NCBI GenBank assembly: GCA_020091685.1
Contig: CM034598.1
Coordinates: 22,018,326-22,082,325, forward strand
Length of the DNA stretch: 64,000 bases
Direction: 5' to 3'
From: Lutjanus erythropterus
Taxonomy: Eukaryota > Chordata > Actinopteri > Lutjaniformes > Lutjanidae
Part shown: positions 24,632-38,040 of the stretch, in pieces
Numbering within the stretch: position 1 is the stretch's first letter
Layout of the letters: the number at the start of each line of letters is the position of its first letter
The notes under the pieces: generated by a model
What the model was told of the DNA's origin: nothing
What the model saw: the letters and a program-made list of their open reading frames with translations, nothing else
The model's database searches: none
Translations under genes and position numbers: made by a program

Positions 24632-26541
24632 TAAGATAAATATTTCAACCACATCGCTGAGGCCTACTAGAAGGGACCAGAAATGACCACTGACTGTTAG
24701 AGAAATACTTGAATTCACACACCAACACACACACACACAGGCTTCAGTGAGCGTGGCAGCAGAGAGTGAGGGGCTGCCAGTGACAGTTGGTGCCATCACT
24801 GATGCTGGCTGTCTGCCACCATGCTTTAAACCCCCCCACAGCAGGGAACAAGAAGAGCTGTTTATCTGACTTACTCCAAGACTGCCAGCATTGCCCTCCC
24901 CCACCCACTACACTTACCAATGACGGGCAACGCTCCACACACCACTGCCATATCTGCCCTTCTAACTGCCCCCCACCAGCCTAACATCCACCACAAAGCT
25001 CCCCTAAGCCCACCCACTGTTTCCCATATACATAGCTACTGTTCTACCTGCATGTCTCCACCTATTTACCCCAACCATATGCCACCAAAACCTCCCTCTG
25101 GTTAAATCTATAAACCCATCAGGTTTGGTGTTTAACTCCTTGCTCTCTGACAAACCCAAAGCAGAGAGGAAGAGGTGAGAAATCCTACTAATGTTTTATT
25201 AGGTACAGTATTCACTGATGCATCTTTATATCTACTGGTATGTAGCTTGGCTAAAACTATGAAGTTACATTTTCTATTTTTGCAATCATGAAGGCAAGCT
25301 GTTTTAACTTCATTTTGCAATTTTCCACTCAATTTGACATTGACTTAATTAAGGATGGAGATTTGTAATGGTAAAGAGGTCAGCTAATTATCAAAAAAAT
25401 TAATCACCAGTTATTCTGGTAATGTAAACACAAATGTAAAGCTGGTTAGCTGGTTCCACCTTCTCAAGTATTATTCTTGTTCTGCAGTGTTTCATTTTAA
25501 ATTGAATGTTACTCTTGTTTAGACGAAACACAGTCGGAAGGCCTTATTTGACTTACACATCGGGCTTTCAAGATTTATGATGGCTTCTCTACTAGTTTTG
25601 ACCCTTTTGATACTGTAGTTTTAAAGAACAAATCAATTCATTTATGAAAAATTATAGATTAATTTAATAATTATCTACATAAGGATGTAGCCATTAAATC
25701 TTTGGGTTTTCACTTAAACCAGAAAATAAATAGCTAGTTTCATAAGTTACCATAAAAGAAGTAGATGGTGTTACACAATGTACAAAAATCCAAAAATAGT
25801 AACGCTAAATGGTCCAGGTCCTACAACATTTCTTATTGTGCGTCCATAACCTGATAGTTTTGGAAATAAATTAAGAATTAATTGATATCTAGCTAAACTG
25901 TTCGCATTTCCCTTATATTTCTCCCCATCCGTTTATTGACTTTTGACAGTTGAACATCACCTCCTGCTGTGACATCACTGATTAGCATTTAAGCTAGTAG
26001 AAGTAAAACCTGTCAGAAATATTAAACCCATACAGAGCCATACAGCGGCACTGTGTCATACATGAGCCAACAGAAATAACTTATATGTAAACGGAAACTT
26101 CCGTTTATCATTTTTTCTTACCATTTCAGAGCAGAAACCCGCTCCAAAACAATCTTCATATGACTACTGTCTAATATTGCTATGGCTAACGTGTTAGCAA
26201 CGGTTGCCTAGTTACAGCTAGTCGAATAATGAATATGTCGTCCGTTATTGACTGACCTTTTAGCTCTGACTTGTCCTTCTCCAACTGAAAACAAAGCTTG
26301 ATGTTTAACTTTCTTCGCAACCTATTGTCTTCAAGGTAAGCTGGCAGGTAAGCTGGCAGTGTACATTGTGTTGAGCTTGTTTGCTAAAAACAGCTGCCTG
26401 CTGCTGCTGGAAAAAAACAGGGGTTGATGACAGGAGTGAGACTAAACCAAACAGTACATCTGCTGGCTGTAAAAACAAATCAATAAGGTGAAACGGGTTA
26501 AAAAGCTCCACAGAGCAGACCTGAGTCATGACTCTCTGTTT

Positions 26542-26865
26542 CTATGGAAGCCCATTTCTGCCAAAGTGATGAAAAACATCCTGATCCTGTTGACCTGAGA
26601 CATTATAATGATTAACTTTACAGAGTTAGTATCTAAGTTGTGTTAAGAAACTAAGTCATTATTCTGAGATGCTAACTCATTCTTTTGGGATAATAAGTAA
26701 TTATTTTGAGAAAGATTCTCATTATTTTAATTCTCATTATTTTAATATACTAAATCATTATTTTGAGATACTAACTCATTTTAAATCTGATATCTTTCTA
26801 ATATCATTTTGTGAAAGTTTGTCTTCTTTTTTTCATCACTTTGGCTTTCATATTTCCTGGATGGA
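26542..26865. repeat. Foldback/MITE-like element with internal tandem ATTATTTTGAGA units
   Basis: Left end tatggaagcccatttctgcc then aaagtgatgaaaaac. The right part tttttcatcactttggc is its inverted match. The interior carries several attattttgagata-type units. Related to 10022-10282. Confidence 0.6.
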
Positions 26866-28269
26866 GATGCTGGCATTTAATTTGATAAATGTAACAAAAT
26901 TCACTTTACTTCACTGTGTCTCAGAAATCTCAGAGACAGATCATGCAAAATTGTAAAAAAAAAAAATAATAATAATAATCAAACAATGTGTCTCTTGGTA
27001 CAATAAGGGGTAGTTAAAAAACAAACAAACATGTTTTTACACAAAGTTTAAAAATCCATTTGACCCATTTAATTCAAGGTCCTGACATCCAATCTTTATA
27101 CTACAAAAATTAAGATCTTAGCAAACCGAGGCACAGGCTTCCTGCCACACTGTAAAATCCTAATCAGCATAGTAATCACTGTAATCACCATCTTCACCCC
27201 TGCATGTGGCAGGTTTGTCCAGGTACAGCAAATCCAGTTCAGCTTGTCCTTGTTAACCTCCCATGCCTGACCCTGGGCCTGGGTGACGGCAATCTTGGGT
27301 CTGTCTCCCAGCGACGGTGCCTTTTCAGCCGTGAAGGCTTGGCTTCGGACCGGTCCCGTTACCTTGGTGACAGTGGAGCGTGACCAGCCTCCATCCCCAA
27401 CGTCACTTGGACCCATTGCCCTGGAGTGAATCTGAGCTATAGTGTGTCCTCACATCGTCTCCATCAGTAGTGCTTCTGGGGACAAAAACAGGATGCTTAA
27501 CCACAGCATCCAAGTCTGCACGTTTTTTTTTTTTTCCAAATACTCAGACTGGGCAAAGACACAACACTGTCTGACACTGATGAAAAGGGTATACTGTCCT
27601 GCTGGCTGTGGTCTGCTGAAGATTGGCGGAGTTACTAAGAAAAGATAACAAATAAAGTCTCAAAATGCAGTGAGAAAGTGATGATTTACAGCAAGTGGAT
27701 CTCCTGCATCACTGATGAAGTTCACAAATCAGTAAATAGTTTTTACTTTTAATGAGACATGATCAACAAAAGCAGGTCATCTCAAGCAGGTATCAAAATG
27801 CAAAAAGTCAACCCACATTCATCTTGTTGCAAGATAATCCACAAGAGGTACCAAGGATGTTCACATGTAGACTGAATGTTTAACTTCAGAAAATGAAGGG
27901 TTTTTTTTGACAATTCTTGAGTCCATCCTTGGAAACATGGTTGAATTGTTGCTTTCAGCCACAGATAATCAGTACATAAACCACCTTAAGTTTTGATTTT
28001 TTTTTTCCCCCATAAGTAAAATATTTTCTAAATTGAGGTGTTCAGTTGGGAGAGTTGCCTAACTGTGTGTTCATGTTACCAGTGACACAGCTACAAAAGG
28101 GCCAAGCGTAGTCAGTTGCATTGTTGTTAAAGCCAGTTCAACTGTTATTTGTTGCACGTCCTGCCCAACACAGAGCGACAAGTGGCAGATGTCAGTTTCA
28201 CGCTTCATGTTCCTGGCTTCCATTGAAAATGACTTGTAGCCTGATGTTATGTATAGCTAACATTGACAT

Positions 28270-28695
28270 ATGAGACAGTTATGTTAATGTTTGGCTAGCT
28301 AGCTACAAATTTGCAAGTGCTAACGTCAAATCTATACACTAGCAAACTGCACATCACTCATATTTTCCAGTGAGTTTTCCCTGTCCCAAAAGATGTTTTG
28401 GTATCTCCTCCTCTTCAGTCATCATATATTAAACCATTGTTTTATGTTTCATAAAATAAGTAATTTTAAGCAATCAATATAGGTTCCTTTTCTTAGGAAA
28501 ATGGTTGCAAAGGACCTTCTGACAACTCATAAGTTAATGCTTAAGTAGCTAAGGGCAAACACTTAGAGATTAAACAGTTTTCCTATACAGTATCCTAAGG
28601 AAAACCTTCTGTTGATTTTATGCAACTCATTTTTTCCCAAGGCATCCTTTGATTAAGGGAAACCTTAGCTTGAGTGGATCTATGCCACCAGGCAC
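28270..28695 (-). repeat. DNA transposon remnant related to 61187-62172
   Basis: Contains ttttatgcaactcat and agggaaaccttagc, reversed matches to atgagttgcataaaat and gctaaggtgtccctt near 61200-61260. Boundaries are approximate. Confidence 0.5.
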
Positions 28696-30535
28696 AGATT
28701 TTTTTTAGGTTTCTGGGGAAAAGTATAATTAATTTCTATACGCTGCAAAAAAAAAACAGGTCAAAAATATGAGACCAAAATAATTAAGGTGTCTAAGAGA
28801 GGTAGAATCTGAGGCACAGTTTCTGGTAGAGATAAACGGACTTTTGAGACTGCCCACAGACAGTCAACATGATAATGATCAGCATCATTCATCAGGAGCA
28901 CCAATGTGTCCAATCAGATGTAGCGATGCCTGTGAGTGTCTGTCTCTGTTGACCTGGTGCTTCTCTCCCTTCCCACCCCCACTCCAATGTGCAGACACAG
29001 GGTTGCTTAGCAACCCAAGAGCAGCCTATGGAGAACACACACTCAATTGTGCAGACACACACTTGGAAAACCCAGGAACTCTGAAAGAGGAAGATAATGC
29101 ACTCACACTCCACCCCTCCATCATGCTCTGTGACCCCCAAAAATGTGAAGAGAGACAGTCAACCCCGCTGCCAGGAGGAGATCCAACCCAGTCACCATGG
29201 CCCAGTGACTGCTCCTAAATGGATACACACTCACATGAAAACACACACATAAAGTCCACTCCACCCAGAACCTTATTTAATATTTTGTGATTGTGACTGA
29301 TTAGGGATGGACTTAAGCTGGCAGCCATGAAATCAGCGTTTCCAACAGACAAAGAGCTTTAGGAGATGAAAGTTAAAAGCTCTGCAGCGTCTCCCTAGTC
29401 TAACACTATTAGCACATTAAGTGAGTGCTTAAATACAGTCAGCAGACGATGGATCAACTCAGTGCCTTGAGCAGGAGACAGCACTGTAATCCCCTAGAGG
29501 GGGGTTCCACTACAGTAATGGCAACCCGCATGAAACCACAACCCCTGGGGAGTGGTGGGACTGGGTAGATTATGAGCAGCCTCGGGGCGACGCTAAACCC
29601 CTCACAGCCCCAACACACACAGCTGGGAAGAGTACACACGTAAATACAACCATAACATGCATGAAAATACACACATAAGCATGCCTGGAAATGGAAAAGA
29701 TTAAGACAGATGTGTACCTGCATGCAAACAAATACACAGTATGCAGGAGTATAAACTGACTGCACATACCTCTCCAGCTGAGTGGAGGGGGGGTATAAAT
29801 ATTTCCTCTCTTTTAACATCTGTATGACATGTTTGGAGAGGTGGGTGCAGTAACAGGGTGTCTGGGGGATCATTTTACTCCTAGAGGATTATGGGATGGT
29901 GATGGAATGATTCTTTGGGCTGAGGACAAGGAGATGGCAGGAGGTTGAGAGTGTGTTTTTTTTTTCTCTGGCAAATTAAAGCAGCAGCCTTAGGGGCAAG
30001 AGAAATAAACTGAAACATGGTGACATAAAAGGTAAAGAGCACATTACAGCCTGATCCCCAGTGGAAAACAGAATGATAACACTGCAGCCTGGTGATAAAC
30101 ACTGAAGAGGACATGGTTACCTGACAGGGATATGGTGATTATTACAAAGAGGAGGGCCTAATTTAAATCAGATCTCCTGGGGAATGGACTGTGGAGCCAT
30201 TAGTCTCGGGTCATCTGATTTTATCTGGTTTTACTGAGTGCCAGAGGGCTAAACATGGGTAAAAAAAATATTGTTTTCAGTAGGTGTTTGGTTAAAATAT
30301 CTTTGCTGTCTGGTAAAAACAACTTAAAACAACTTAAAACAACCCCAAAAAGAAAAGCATCTATGTTTCAGCTTTGTGACAATTGCATTTGTTCAGATAA
30401 TGCAGTGGATCTTTAAATGGTTTGTTTGGAAGAGGAAAAAGGAGAATTGTCTTATTTTCTAAAGAGGCACTTCCTCCTTCAGTTTTATCAATAATTTAAA
30501 AATCACCAAATTTGTTTGCACTGGACAGACACTGT

Positions 30536-30790
30536 ATTCAACAAAAATATAAACGCAACACTTTTGTTTTGCTCTCATTTTTAATGAGTTGAAGTTAAAA
30601 ATCTCAGTCACTCAGAAGGTTTATTCCTCTCAAAATTTGTTCACAAATTTCTTCATGTCTGTGATAGTTAACACTTCTTTGCCTTGATCCTACCAGATAT
30701 GAAATATACAGATGCATAATTATTGTATAGGTGTGCCTTAGACTGGTCACAATAAAAAGGTCAGTCTAAAATGTGCAGTTTTATTTTGAA
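30536..30790 (+). repeat. DNA transposon end fragment (mariner-like)
   Basis: Begins tcaacaaaaatataaacgca then acacttttgttttgctctca, and later reads ataggtgtgccttagactgg, cacaataaaaagg and aaaatgtgcagtttta. I know this order from a widespread fish DNA-transposon family. No transposase frame remains. Confidence 0.55.
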
Positions 30791-31947
30791 AACAAAAACA
30801 AATTTAGGCATTGAACTGTGGCTATTTCACATAGGGCAAAGAGCACCAGCCAATCAGAGGAAGAGTAGGGTGGCTCATGACCTCCTCAGAAAAAAAAAGG
30901 TATTTGTAGCTAGGGATGTTCCCTACATCTCATTTCCCTGCCCATTAAATTGAAATCTAAAGTTAGACTAATCAACTAGTCAGAAAGTAAGAAAACACTC
31001 AGTTAGCAGTGTTAGCACTAACAGCTCACTCTCCATGCAGGTTAACATCCACATGGCAGTGCTGAAGGTTGCTACATATTGTTGAGCTCAAGTGGTTATA
31101 TGCCACTTTATCGTGAAACACAACCATTACTCTTTGTCTCACTCTCTACCTCAATGGTTTGTATCGAGGCATTAGTGTTACAGGCACACCTAGTGGTGGA
31201 TGACTGTGTAACATCTTAGAATCAACAGTTAACCAGGGTTGTACATTAATTAAATATTAATAATTAGTGTAACCAAACAGTATTTTTGGTGCTGACTAGT
31301 AAGGTCACACTTCCCCATCTGTAGCCCTGTATGATATATCCATAGTTCAGTGCCTGATAAATGTCTTCTTTTCAAGATAAAACTGTTCTTTTTAGAGTGG
31401 CCTTATAATAGCATAATCATAATGCAATAATCTTGCTGTTCCACCTGTTATGTGAAATGCTCACTAACACATATTTTGACAAATGTGTGAACACAATTTG
31501 AGAGAAATAAACCATTTGTGGCCACGGAAGAAGTTTTAGATTTTTTTTTTTTTACTTCACTTCAATTTATATTTTTGTTGAGTGTACATAAAAGAAACCT
31601 TTACGCAAACCTTTTAACACTTAAACTTAAAGCACTTGTTGTGTGCAGTCTTTTCAGGCAGGTCAACTGTTCATTTGTTGCCTCTCCCTCCCAGGGGAAA
31701 AGCTGCTTAGAGCAGAAAGGAGATTACAAATAACCAAATATACAAACAAATAACACTGCAAAGCCTACGTGACCCCAGCCTATGAATATACACAGACACA
31801 CACATACACACTTACTTTGAGACCCAAATCTGCATATAGATTTGGATTTCTGTCTGACCTGATGCTCCCTTGTGCACATTATTACAGTACTTACACAGTA
31901 CATTCCCCTGGTTGGTCTGTAAGAGCCTGCAGCTTTACTCAGTTGGG

Positions 31948-31948
<1 letters not shown>

Positions 31949-31990
<42 letters not shown>
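31949..31990. repeat. (CA)n microsatellite
   Basis: About 20 pure CA units. Confidence 0.95.
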
Positions 31991-31992
<2 letters not shown>

Positions 31993-32464
31993 CCTGATCT
32001 GACTCCTGATCTGAAGCCATAAATATGACACTCTATCAGCAAGACATGTGTCCATTTCTATTAATGTTAGCCTTTTTCTCTGTCCTGTTGTTAGAGCCAA
32101 TGGTGAAGAGGCCTTTGGACATCCACTCTTAAAACATTTTCATAACCGTGCACGTAAAACCCAGGGGGAGAGACAGACACAGGTGACCCTCGGGGGAGGG
32201 GAGGTCACCAAATGTAATCTTTTGAATGAGCAAACCAAGGACTCAGCAGCCTGGGGAATACATGGACACACCGTGGCCCAGCCTCACTCAGCAGTTGAAA
32301 CTGCGTGTGGAAGGGATATTGAGAGACGGGGGACAAATGTCTCATCAACCTCCACACGTCCCATGTGCTTGAGGCATTCTTATGTGGGGCCTTTGTTTGT
32401 GATTGGACAGAAAAAGCCTTATTTCTGTGGGAAAATACATTCCACAGTTAATGAGACAATCTTA

Positions 32465-32825
32465 TTAGAGTCAGACAGATATATCGGCCCAATGTTGGCC
32501 CAGCACAACTATATTGGTCTATAGTGGTATTGGCATTTTTATGGAATATTTTTTACATAACATAATGCAGATTGTTTTTATTTTTAGTCTTATAGGCAGC
32601 ATTTTATGCATATTTGATCATTTTTCTTGATTCAAGTTGTTCTGTTTTTTATTTACTTATTTATCATTTTAAAAAATACCAGTTCAAGTTTACCATTTCA
32701 GTACCCTGATATCATTTTAGATTTTGTATAAATAAAGAATATCAGCTGATATATTAGTATCAGAACATTTTTATTCCCTAATATCGGTATAAACTGCAAA
32801 AACCCAGTATCGTTCGGTTCTAAAT
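32465..32825 (+). repeat. 'gatatatcgg' interspersed element, copy 1
   Basis: Shares with 50636-50995 the ordered phrases cataatgcag, ttgatc, ttgattcaagttgttct and gatatcattttagatttt, ending near ccctaatatcggtataaac. A nonautonomous DNA-transposon remnant. Confidence 0.65.
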
Positions 32826-33124
32826 CTAACTGAGAAGGTATTTTCTACAGTTAATCTTATTAGTATAAAATTCCCTCTTTGTATTTCCACCATACAGCGT
32901 TTTCATGTGAAGCTCCAATGGAAGAATTTCAATGCAAGTTAATTTCATACTTGACAGTTTGGCAGATACTCATGTAGAAACTCATGCTGCTGAAGTGGTG
33001 TGACAGTGGATTCTGATCCCATCACTTAAATTGAAATCACAGTAGGATTTGGAGCTTGGAGTGGAGCAGAGGAACAACTGCAGGGAATGAAGACAGAACA
33101 AACATGATAAAATAATATACTGTT

Positions 33125-33290
33125 AGGGCTGGGCAATATACTTAAATATCACTAATATTAATAATTTTGACTAAATATCTCTGTCGACGTTGCAATTGTA
33201 GAGATGAGTACTGGTGCTTTCACGTAACATTTACATAATTTTTGATAAATATTCGTAAGTAATTTGGATATTAGGGGAAACAAAACAGAA
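33125..33290 (+). repeat. 'gggctgggcaatat' MITE fragment, relative of 18944-19225
   Basis: Starts gggctgggcaatatac and shares gagtactggtgctttcac and aagtaatttggatat with the more complete copy. The right end is missing. Confidence 0.55.
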
Positions 33291-33559
33291 AATCAATCGA
33301 AATGAGCTTTCACTTTCAATAATCAAAATCAAAGATAGGATCTGTGATTCTCCCACCATTTCTTTTCTCTCTCCACCCCTGCCTACTTGTGACATCCAGC
33401 ACATGCAAACAACACTTCCAAGACACACAACGTAGCTTCTTGGCCACTATATCACACTTGATACCATTTAAACTAGATTTTTAAAAAAAGATCTAAAAAT
33501 CAAATCATATAGTGACTTTAAAATCGAAAGTCAAATCAAACAGTGAATTTGGAAATTTA

Positions 33560-33705
33560 ATTTCAATAGATTGTATCACTTTACTGTAATGCAGCCTTTA
33601 TAACCAGGTAAACACAACACCTATGTCATAGCACGATATCCAGAAGATGATATACGTATAGTCTCATATCATTATATCAATGCATTAGGCCCAGGCCTAA
33701 TTTAA
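33560..33705 (-). repeat. 'ggctgggcaat' family remnant, reversed
   Basis: The reverse complement reads gcctgggcctaatgcattga, then atgatatgagacta and ggttataaaggctgcatta. It matches the copies at 7609 and 44178 in order. Confidence 0.55.
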
Positions 33706-34379
33706 GTATTGTTTATGAATTTGAACATATCCTTTGAGGAAAAGGGAAAAGGGAAAACCATCACAGTACTGTTAAATAAAACTTGAGCAGAAACTGTTCA
33801 TACTTTTACACACCCTTACACACATGCCAAACTGCAGGAGAAACATTATATTTTGTGCAGGTCAACACAAGGACCTGACCAGTCAAATTCTGATTCTGCC
33901 TCCTGCTTACAGACCATGACCATGAGAGATGGCATGATGACACAAGTGCACACATCAGGGAAAAAATCTGAAAATATAGGCCACATGGTAAAACATGCTG
34001 AGAGCAACACTTCTATCAAAGATCTATTTGCAATCCTGTCAAACAGCCATTCCCATAAATCGTTTGTATGTTGACACTGCCCCCTGGTGTCCAGCAAAGC
34101 ATGGTGTACCATACAAAGAATTAATGTTTCAGGCCAAGTAGAACAAATAGTTTGTACGAGTATATTATTTAATTTCACTTTGCAAAAACAGGATGTAAAA
34201 TAAAAGCACAGTTCTTCTTAAACAACACTGTTATGTTCTTGTTGCTTTAACACATTTCCATTTTACACCACAGTCAAAATAAGAGTTTGAAGAGATGGGC
34301 AGTACATAAGCACAAATGTGAAGGAAGAGACGTGCTATCCTACCTCCGCATGCCACATGTAGAAATCTAATGCCAACTA

Positions 34380-34700
34380 GACCAGGACTGCCCAAAGTGG
34401 GGCCTGCAGGCCAAAGCTGCCTCGCCATAATGTTCAATTTCAACCACCAGATGTTTTTTAAAAAGTAAATTTAAAAAATTTTTTTTTGTTTGTTTGTTTG
34501 TTTTTTTAATTACTCTTTTTCTGAGGTAAAATGCTCTTTAAATACGTAAAATCCCTAATTATTAATTATTTTCCACAATCTGAGCACAGTGGGCAGAGGA
34601 ACAATTTGTGCAGGTAATTAAGGGAATTTAATCCTAATACCATTTTGCATCTTAACAATACAATACAACAGGTGTTTGCTTTTGGCCTGTGGCCCACAAG
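34380..34700. repeat. hAT-like element with 'gcccaaagtggggcc' end
   Basis: Starts accaggactgcccaaagtgg ggcctgcaggcc and closes with cttttggcctgtggcccac, an approximate inverted end. Known style of hAT-derived nonautonomous repeats. Confidence 0.5.
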
Positions 34701-35044
34701 TTTAAGTTTAAGCCCTTCAAGGGAAAACTTTTTTTTATTGGCTTTAGGAAAAATATTTTGTAGTTCTTTCACTTTAAAAAATGAAAACTGATGGAAAAGA
34801 ACATTACTGGAGGACAGGGTCACCCTGAAGTCATTTACAATACAGTTAACATAAAACTCTCCCTTTCAATGTGACCCTTAATTTTCACATTTGAAAATAA
34901 AATTAAGATACTTAAATAAAATTTACTTTGACCATGTACGTCAATAATTACATGAAACAAATCAGATTGTGGTTAATTTTTATGGTTTTTATGGTTGCCC
35001 CATATCCAACTGCCAACAGGCAATCCTGTAACAAGTTCCTAGGT

Positions 35045-35050
35045 TTTATT
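35045..35050 (-). promoter_or_regulatory. Candidate poly(A) signal for ZNF-A
   Basis: AATAAA on the minus strand, ~45 bases after the ZNF-A stop codon. The 3' UTR would be very short. A second AATAAA at about 34734-34739 is an alternative. Confidence 0.4.
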
Positions 35051-35093
35051 TTTCAAACAAACTTAAAGTGCAGAACCATAGTTTTAAATCTTT

Positions 35094-37890
35094 TCAGATG
35101 GGATTGGGGCCCATGTCGGGCTCCTGCTGTTCATCCATGTAGTAGGGATCTCCCTGATGGACTCTGTGATTGTGCACCCTCAGGTTCCCCCTGTGGGCGA
35201 ATCTCTTCCCACACTCTGTGCAAGCAAAGGGCCTCTTCCCCATGTGAACGTCCCGTTGGTGGGCTCTCAAGTTCCCGCTGCGGGCGAATCGTTTACCACA
35301 CTGAGCACAGCCAAAAGGCCGCTCGCCTGTGTGTGTGCGAGTGTGCACGGTGAGCTCAGAGGGAGTGAGGAAGCTCTTGTCACAAAACTGACAGGGGTGC
35401 AGTCTGACTCCTGTGTGGCGCAGAAGGTGTCTGCGCTGGTGGGAGGGGTAGGTGAAACACTTGGTACAGTACGGGCAGGTGTAGGGTCGTCCATTCCCTC
35501 CACCAGGAGCTGCAGGGTGGCTCAGAGTGTTTGTGTGTCGCAGTGTGAGCGACTGTGAATTGGACTGTGGTCGGAGAGGGTCTCTGTTGCCAAAAGTAGT
35601 GACCCGCCGTGTGTGATTAATAGGGCCTCTCCCACCCCTGTCCTCTCTGGGTCTCCATGGTGATTCGCCAGAGGGAGCCTGGGGTTGAACCTGCCGAGCA
35701 GCCCTCTGCCCCACGGCCTGGCCTTGCACCGAGTTCTGATTGGAGTTCTGGTTTTCAGGCTCCTGGTCCAGGAAAGGAAAAGAGCTGTCATCATCTTCGT
35801 TGCTGGTCTCATCAGAGCCAAAACCAGGTCTGAAGCAGGACGCGTCTGTGCCTGTGCTGCCGCTGGCTGGACCAGAGCAGCTGGTGCCATCTGCCTGCAG
35901 ATTCTCCAGACTGGACACCCCACCTCGAGTGGTGTCCAACCCCGGTAACCACTCTCCTGGTTGAGCTAGGCTTGGCTCAGGCCTGGGAGAGCAACGCCCA
36001 CTCTGGGAGATGGAGAGAAAAGGGGTGGAGGCTTGATCCTGGAGGGGTCTGTGGTCTGCAGTGCGGCTGCTCTGATCCCAGTGAGACACTGCAGGAAAAT
36101 TAGGAGGAAAAGGACAACTGATGCATTTTCATCTCACTACCTACAATAAATCAGCCTTACATTTAAAAGGTCATCTTTTCAAGATATTATAAGAAGTAGT
36201 GAAACGATAAAAAAAGAATATCTAAGTGAGCATTAAAGACCTCAGTTCAGTTCAGTCTTTATTGTTCTGCCTGAAATTTGGTTTCCATAAACCAATTGCC
36301 ATTTTCTTTACAGATTCAGATTTTTTTAAAGTCTAACCTACCAATGCCAATTTTCTTTCATTCTATAAAATATTAATATTCAGTACCACTGAGAAAAACT
36401 GACTCAACATTGACTGAATAAAATTTTAGATTTTTATTAAAAGCTAAATACAAAAAGGCTATAATATGACAACAGATATAGCAAATAAGAAGACAGCGCT
36501 GTGAGTAAGTGAGAGGAGGCGGGACTATGTGGGCGCCACAGCAATGTGTGTCAACTCTTTGCTAGAAAAGAGAGAGAAAGAAAGTGTAGCTGGTATTAGA
36601 GTATTGATACGTCAAATAAAGAATATTGAAAGCATTTCAAATATTCAGTATCAATATATGGATGTTTTTGACAACACTACTAAGAACTGATATGGTGCAA
36701 CAGTTTTCTGTAGTAAAGCTTAGCAGTGATCAATCAAAGTCAGTCTGACTACAGCTGTTTGCTGCTTGCTAATGTTAGCCTGAGGAGCTAGAAAGTTTAT
36801 GGTCGTTTGGCGTCCCGGTCTCCTTTTAGACTTGTCTCTCTTCTCTTCATCCTGTTTTTGGAGTCTATCTAAGAATTGAATATCTGACACTGGTCAGCCA
36901 GTCAGTAGTCACTGATGGTCAAGCTGAAAACCAGCTGATTCTGGTCACTGGCCAGTTAATTGATGCACCCCTACTTGCAACAAAGCAAAATCAGACAGAA
37001 TTCTTTTTCTGTGCGTAGGATGTTAATAAAAAAATACATAATAAGTAGCAGGAGAAAGTGGTGAGTTCTTACATTTGGCCTTGGCTTGTGTGGCAGACAG
37101 GGTATCTATGTGCCTCTGGTCCATAGTAGCAACACTTCCCTCTGGGGTTTGGAGTGCGACAGACCCCAGAGTAGGCCGTGATCCGGCACGCTGTGGAGAA
37201 TAAGTAAAACATGTCTCAAAGATGCAACAGCAAGGCTTCACACAATTGCCACTTTGTATGTATTTGCTATTTATTGAACAGCCAACTTCTGAATCATGGA
37301 GAGGCAGGACAGGGTCTGACCTCGTGCTTTACTGAAGCTCCATCCTGGCCTGTGGCCTCCTCTTTCAACCCACTGAGGCTCTGACTGAGTCCTTCAACTG
37401 TGTCTGAATGAGAAGACGCATCCTTTCCCACACTCAGTCCTGTGCAAGAAAAGTGCAGGGGGTCAGTGTATCAGTTAAGTCCCTGATACTACTTCAGTTG
37501 TGACAGTGTTCATGAACAAAAAATGCTCATCTAAATGCAAAGTGAAGTTGCACTTAAAGTTTTTACTCTTCTATCCTTCACAATAAGCAAAGTGAGTTGA
37601 ACTTGAACACTACCTGATCCTGTCAAGGTCTGCTGCCTGGAGCTGCCTTCTCTGTCTGTCGATGACATCTCCCCTTCCTCGCCCCCTCCACCCTTCGTCT
37701 TCTGCCTCCTCTCTACTTTCTCCAGCTTGCCCCTGAGGATGGAGATCTCCTCTGTTTTCTGCGCTAGCTCCGCCTGCTGCTCACACAGGCTGCTCTCAAA
37801 GATCTTGGCGATCTCGCACACGGCGGCTGCCAGTAGTGAGTCCATGACGGTGGCCAGCTGAGCGTGGAAAGCACTCCTCACAGACTCCAT
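35094..37890 (-). CDS. ZNF-A: four-finger C2H2 zinc-finger protein, four coding exons
   Basis: Predicted nuclear DNA-binding regulator of 502 residues. Exons: 37890-37614, 37439-37321, 37190-37073, 36088-35094, with GT/AG borders and phases 1, 0, 1. The chosen ATG gives MESVRSAFHAQL, aligning with the starts of ZNF-B and ZNF-C; an upstream open frame in the same phase is probably 5' UTR. Residues ~1-62 are a helical, probably coiled-coil module (MDSLLAAAVCEIAKIFE, then QQAELAQKTEEISIL). Exons 2-3 are acidic/Ser-rich and disordered, ending exon 2 with VKHE, a SUMO-type site. Fingers lie at ~376-483: CPYC..HLLRH, CQFC..HTRTH, CAQC..HQRDVH, CTECGKRF..HNHRVH, with HTGERPF-type linkers. The Met-Gly-Lys linker between fingers 3 and 4 is atypical. 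No KRAB or SCAN domain. Ortholog not identified. Confidence 0.88.
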
Positions 37891-38040
37891 TGTCCTTTGT
37901 CTCACCGATGATGTGTTGATGTCAACGATTGATTGACAACACTGTCTTCTTCTATGGTTGGCCTCCAGATGCAGCTGGGGGACGATGTGGGCACCACTGT
38001 ACACTCCTCTGCCCTGGCATCTATGTACTGCCATGAGATG

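Larger units (their letters stand above)
22700..35040. other. Gene-poor intergenic interval between ppp2r2c and ZNF-A
   Basis: No exon I can name lies in these 12.3 kb. Recognisable contents are transposon remnants (23093-23560, 24280-24631, 26542-26865, 28270-28695, 30536-30790, 32465-32825, 33125-33290, 33560-33705, 34380-34700), a CA microsatellite (31949-31990) and one unidentified GC-richer open stretch (27158-27416). The remainder (e.g. 24.7-26.5, 29.2-30.5, 30.8-31.9 kb) is AT-rich and unremarkable. Confidence 0.6.

Noticed and set aside
28844-29218. 124-codon plus-strand open frame, Cys- and Pro-rich
   Set aside because: No domain, no supporting exon structure, and repeated acacactc-type sequence inside.
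29454-29873. 139-codon minus-strand open frame
   Set aside because: Cys/Val/Tyr-rich frame from CA-type sequence with no domain or splice context.
32048-32524. 158-codon plus-strand open frame
   Set aside because: No family likeness. Its end reads into an interspersed element (from 32465), so it is chance.
37891-38034. Longer N-terminus for ZNF-A, starting MAVHRCQGR
   Set aside because: Same frame, but the extension has no counterpart in ZNF-B or ZNF-C, while MESVRSAF aligns with both. Treated as 5' UTR.
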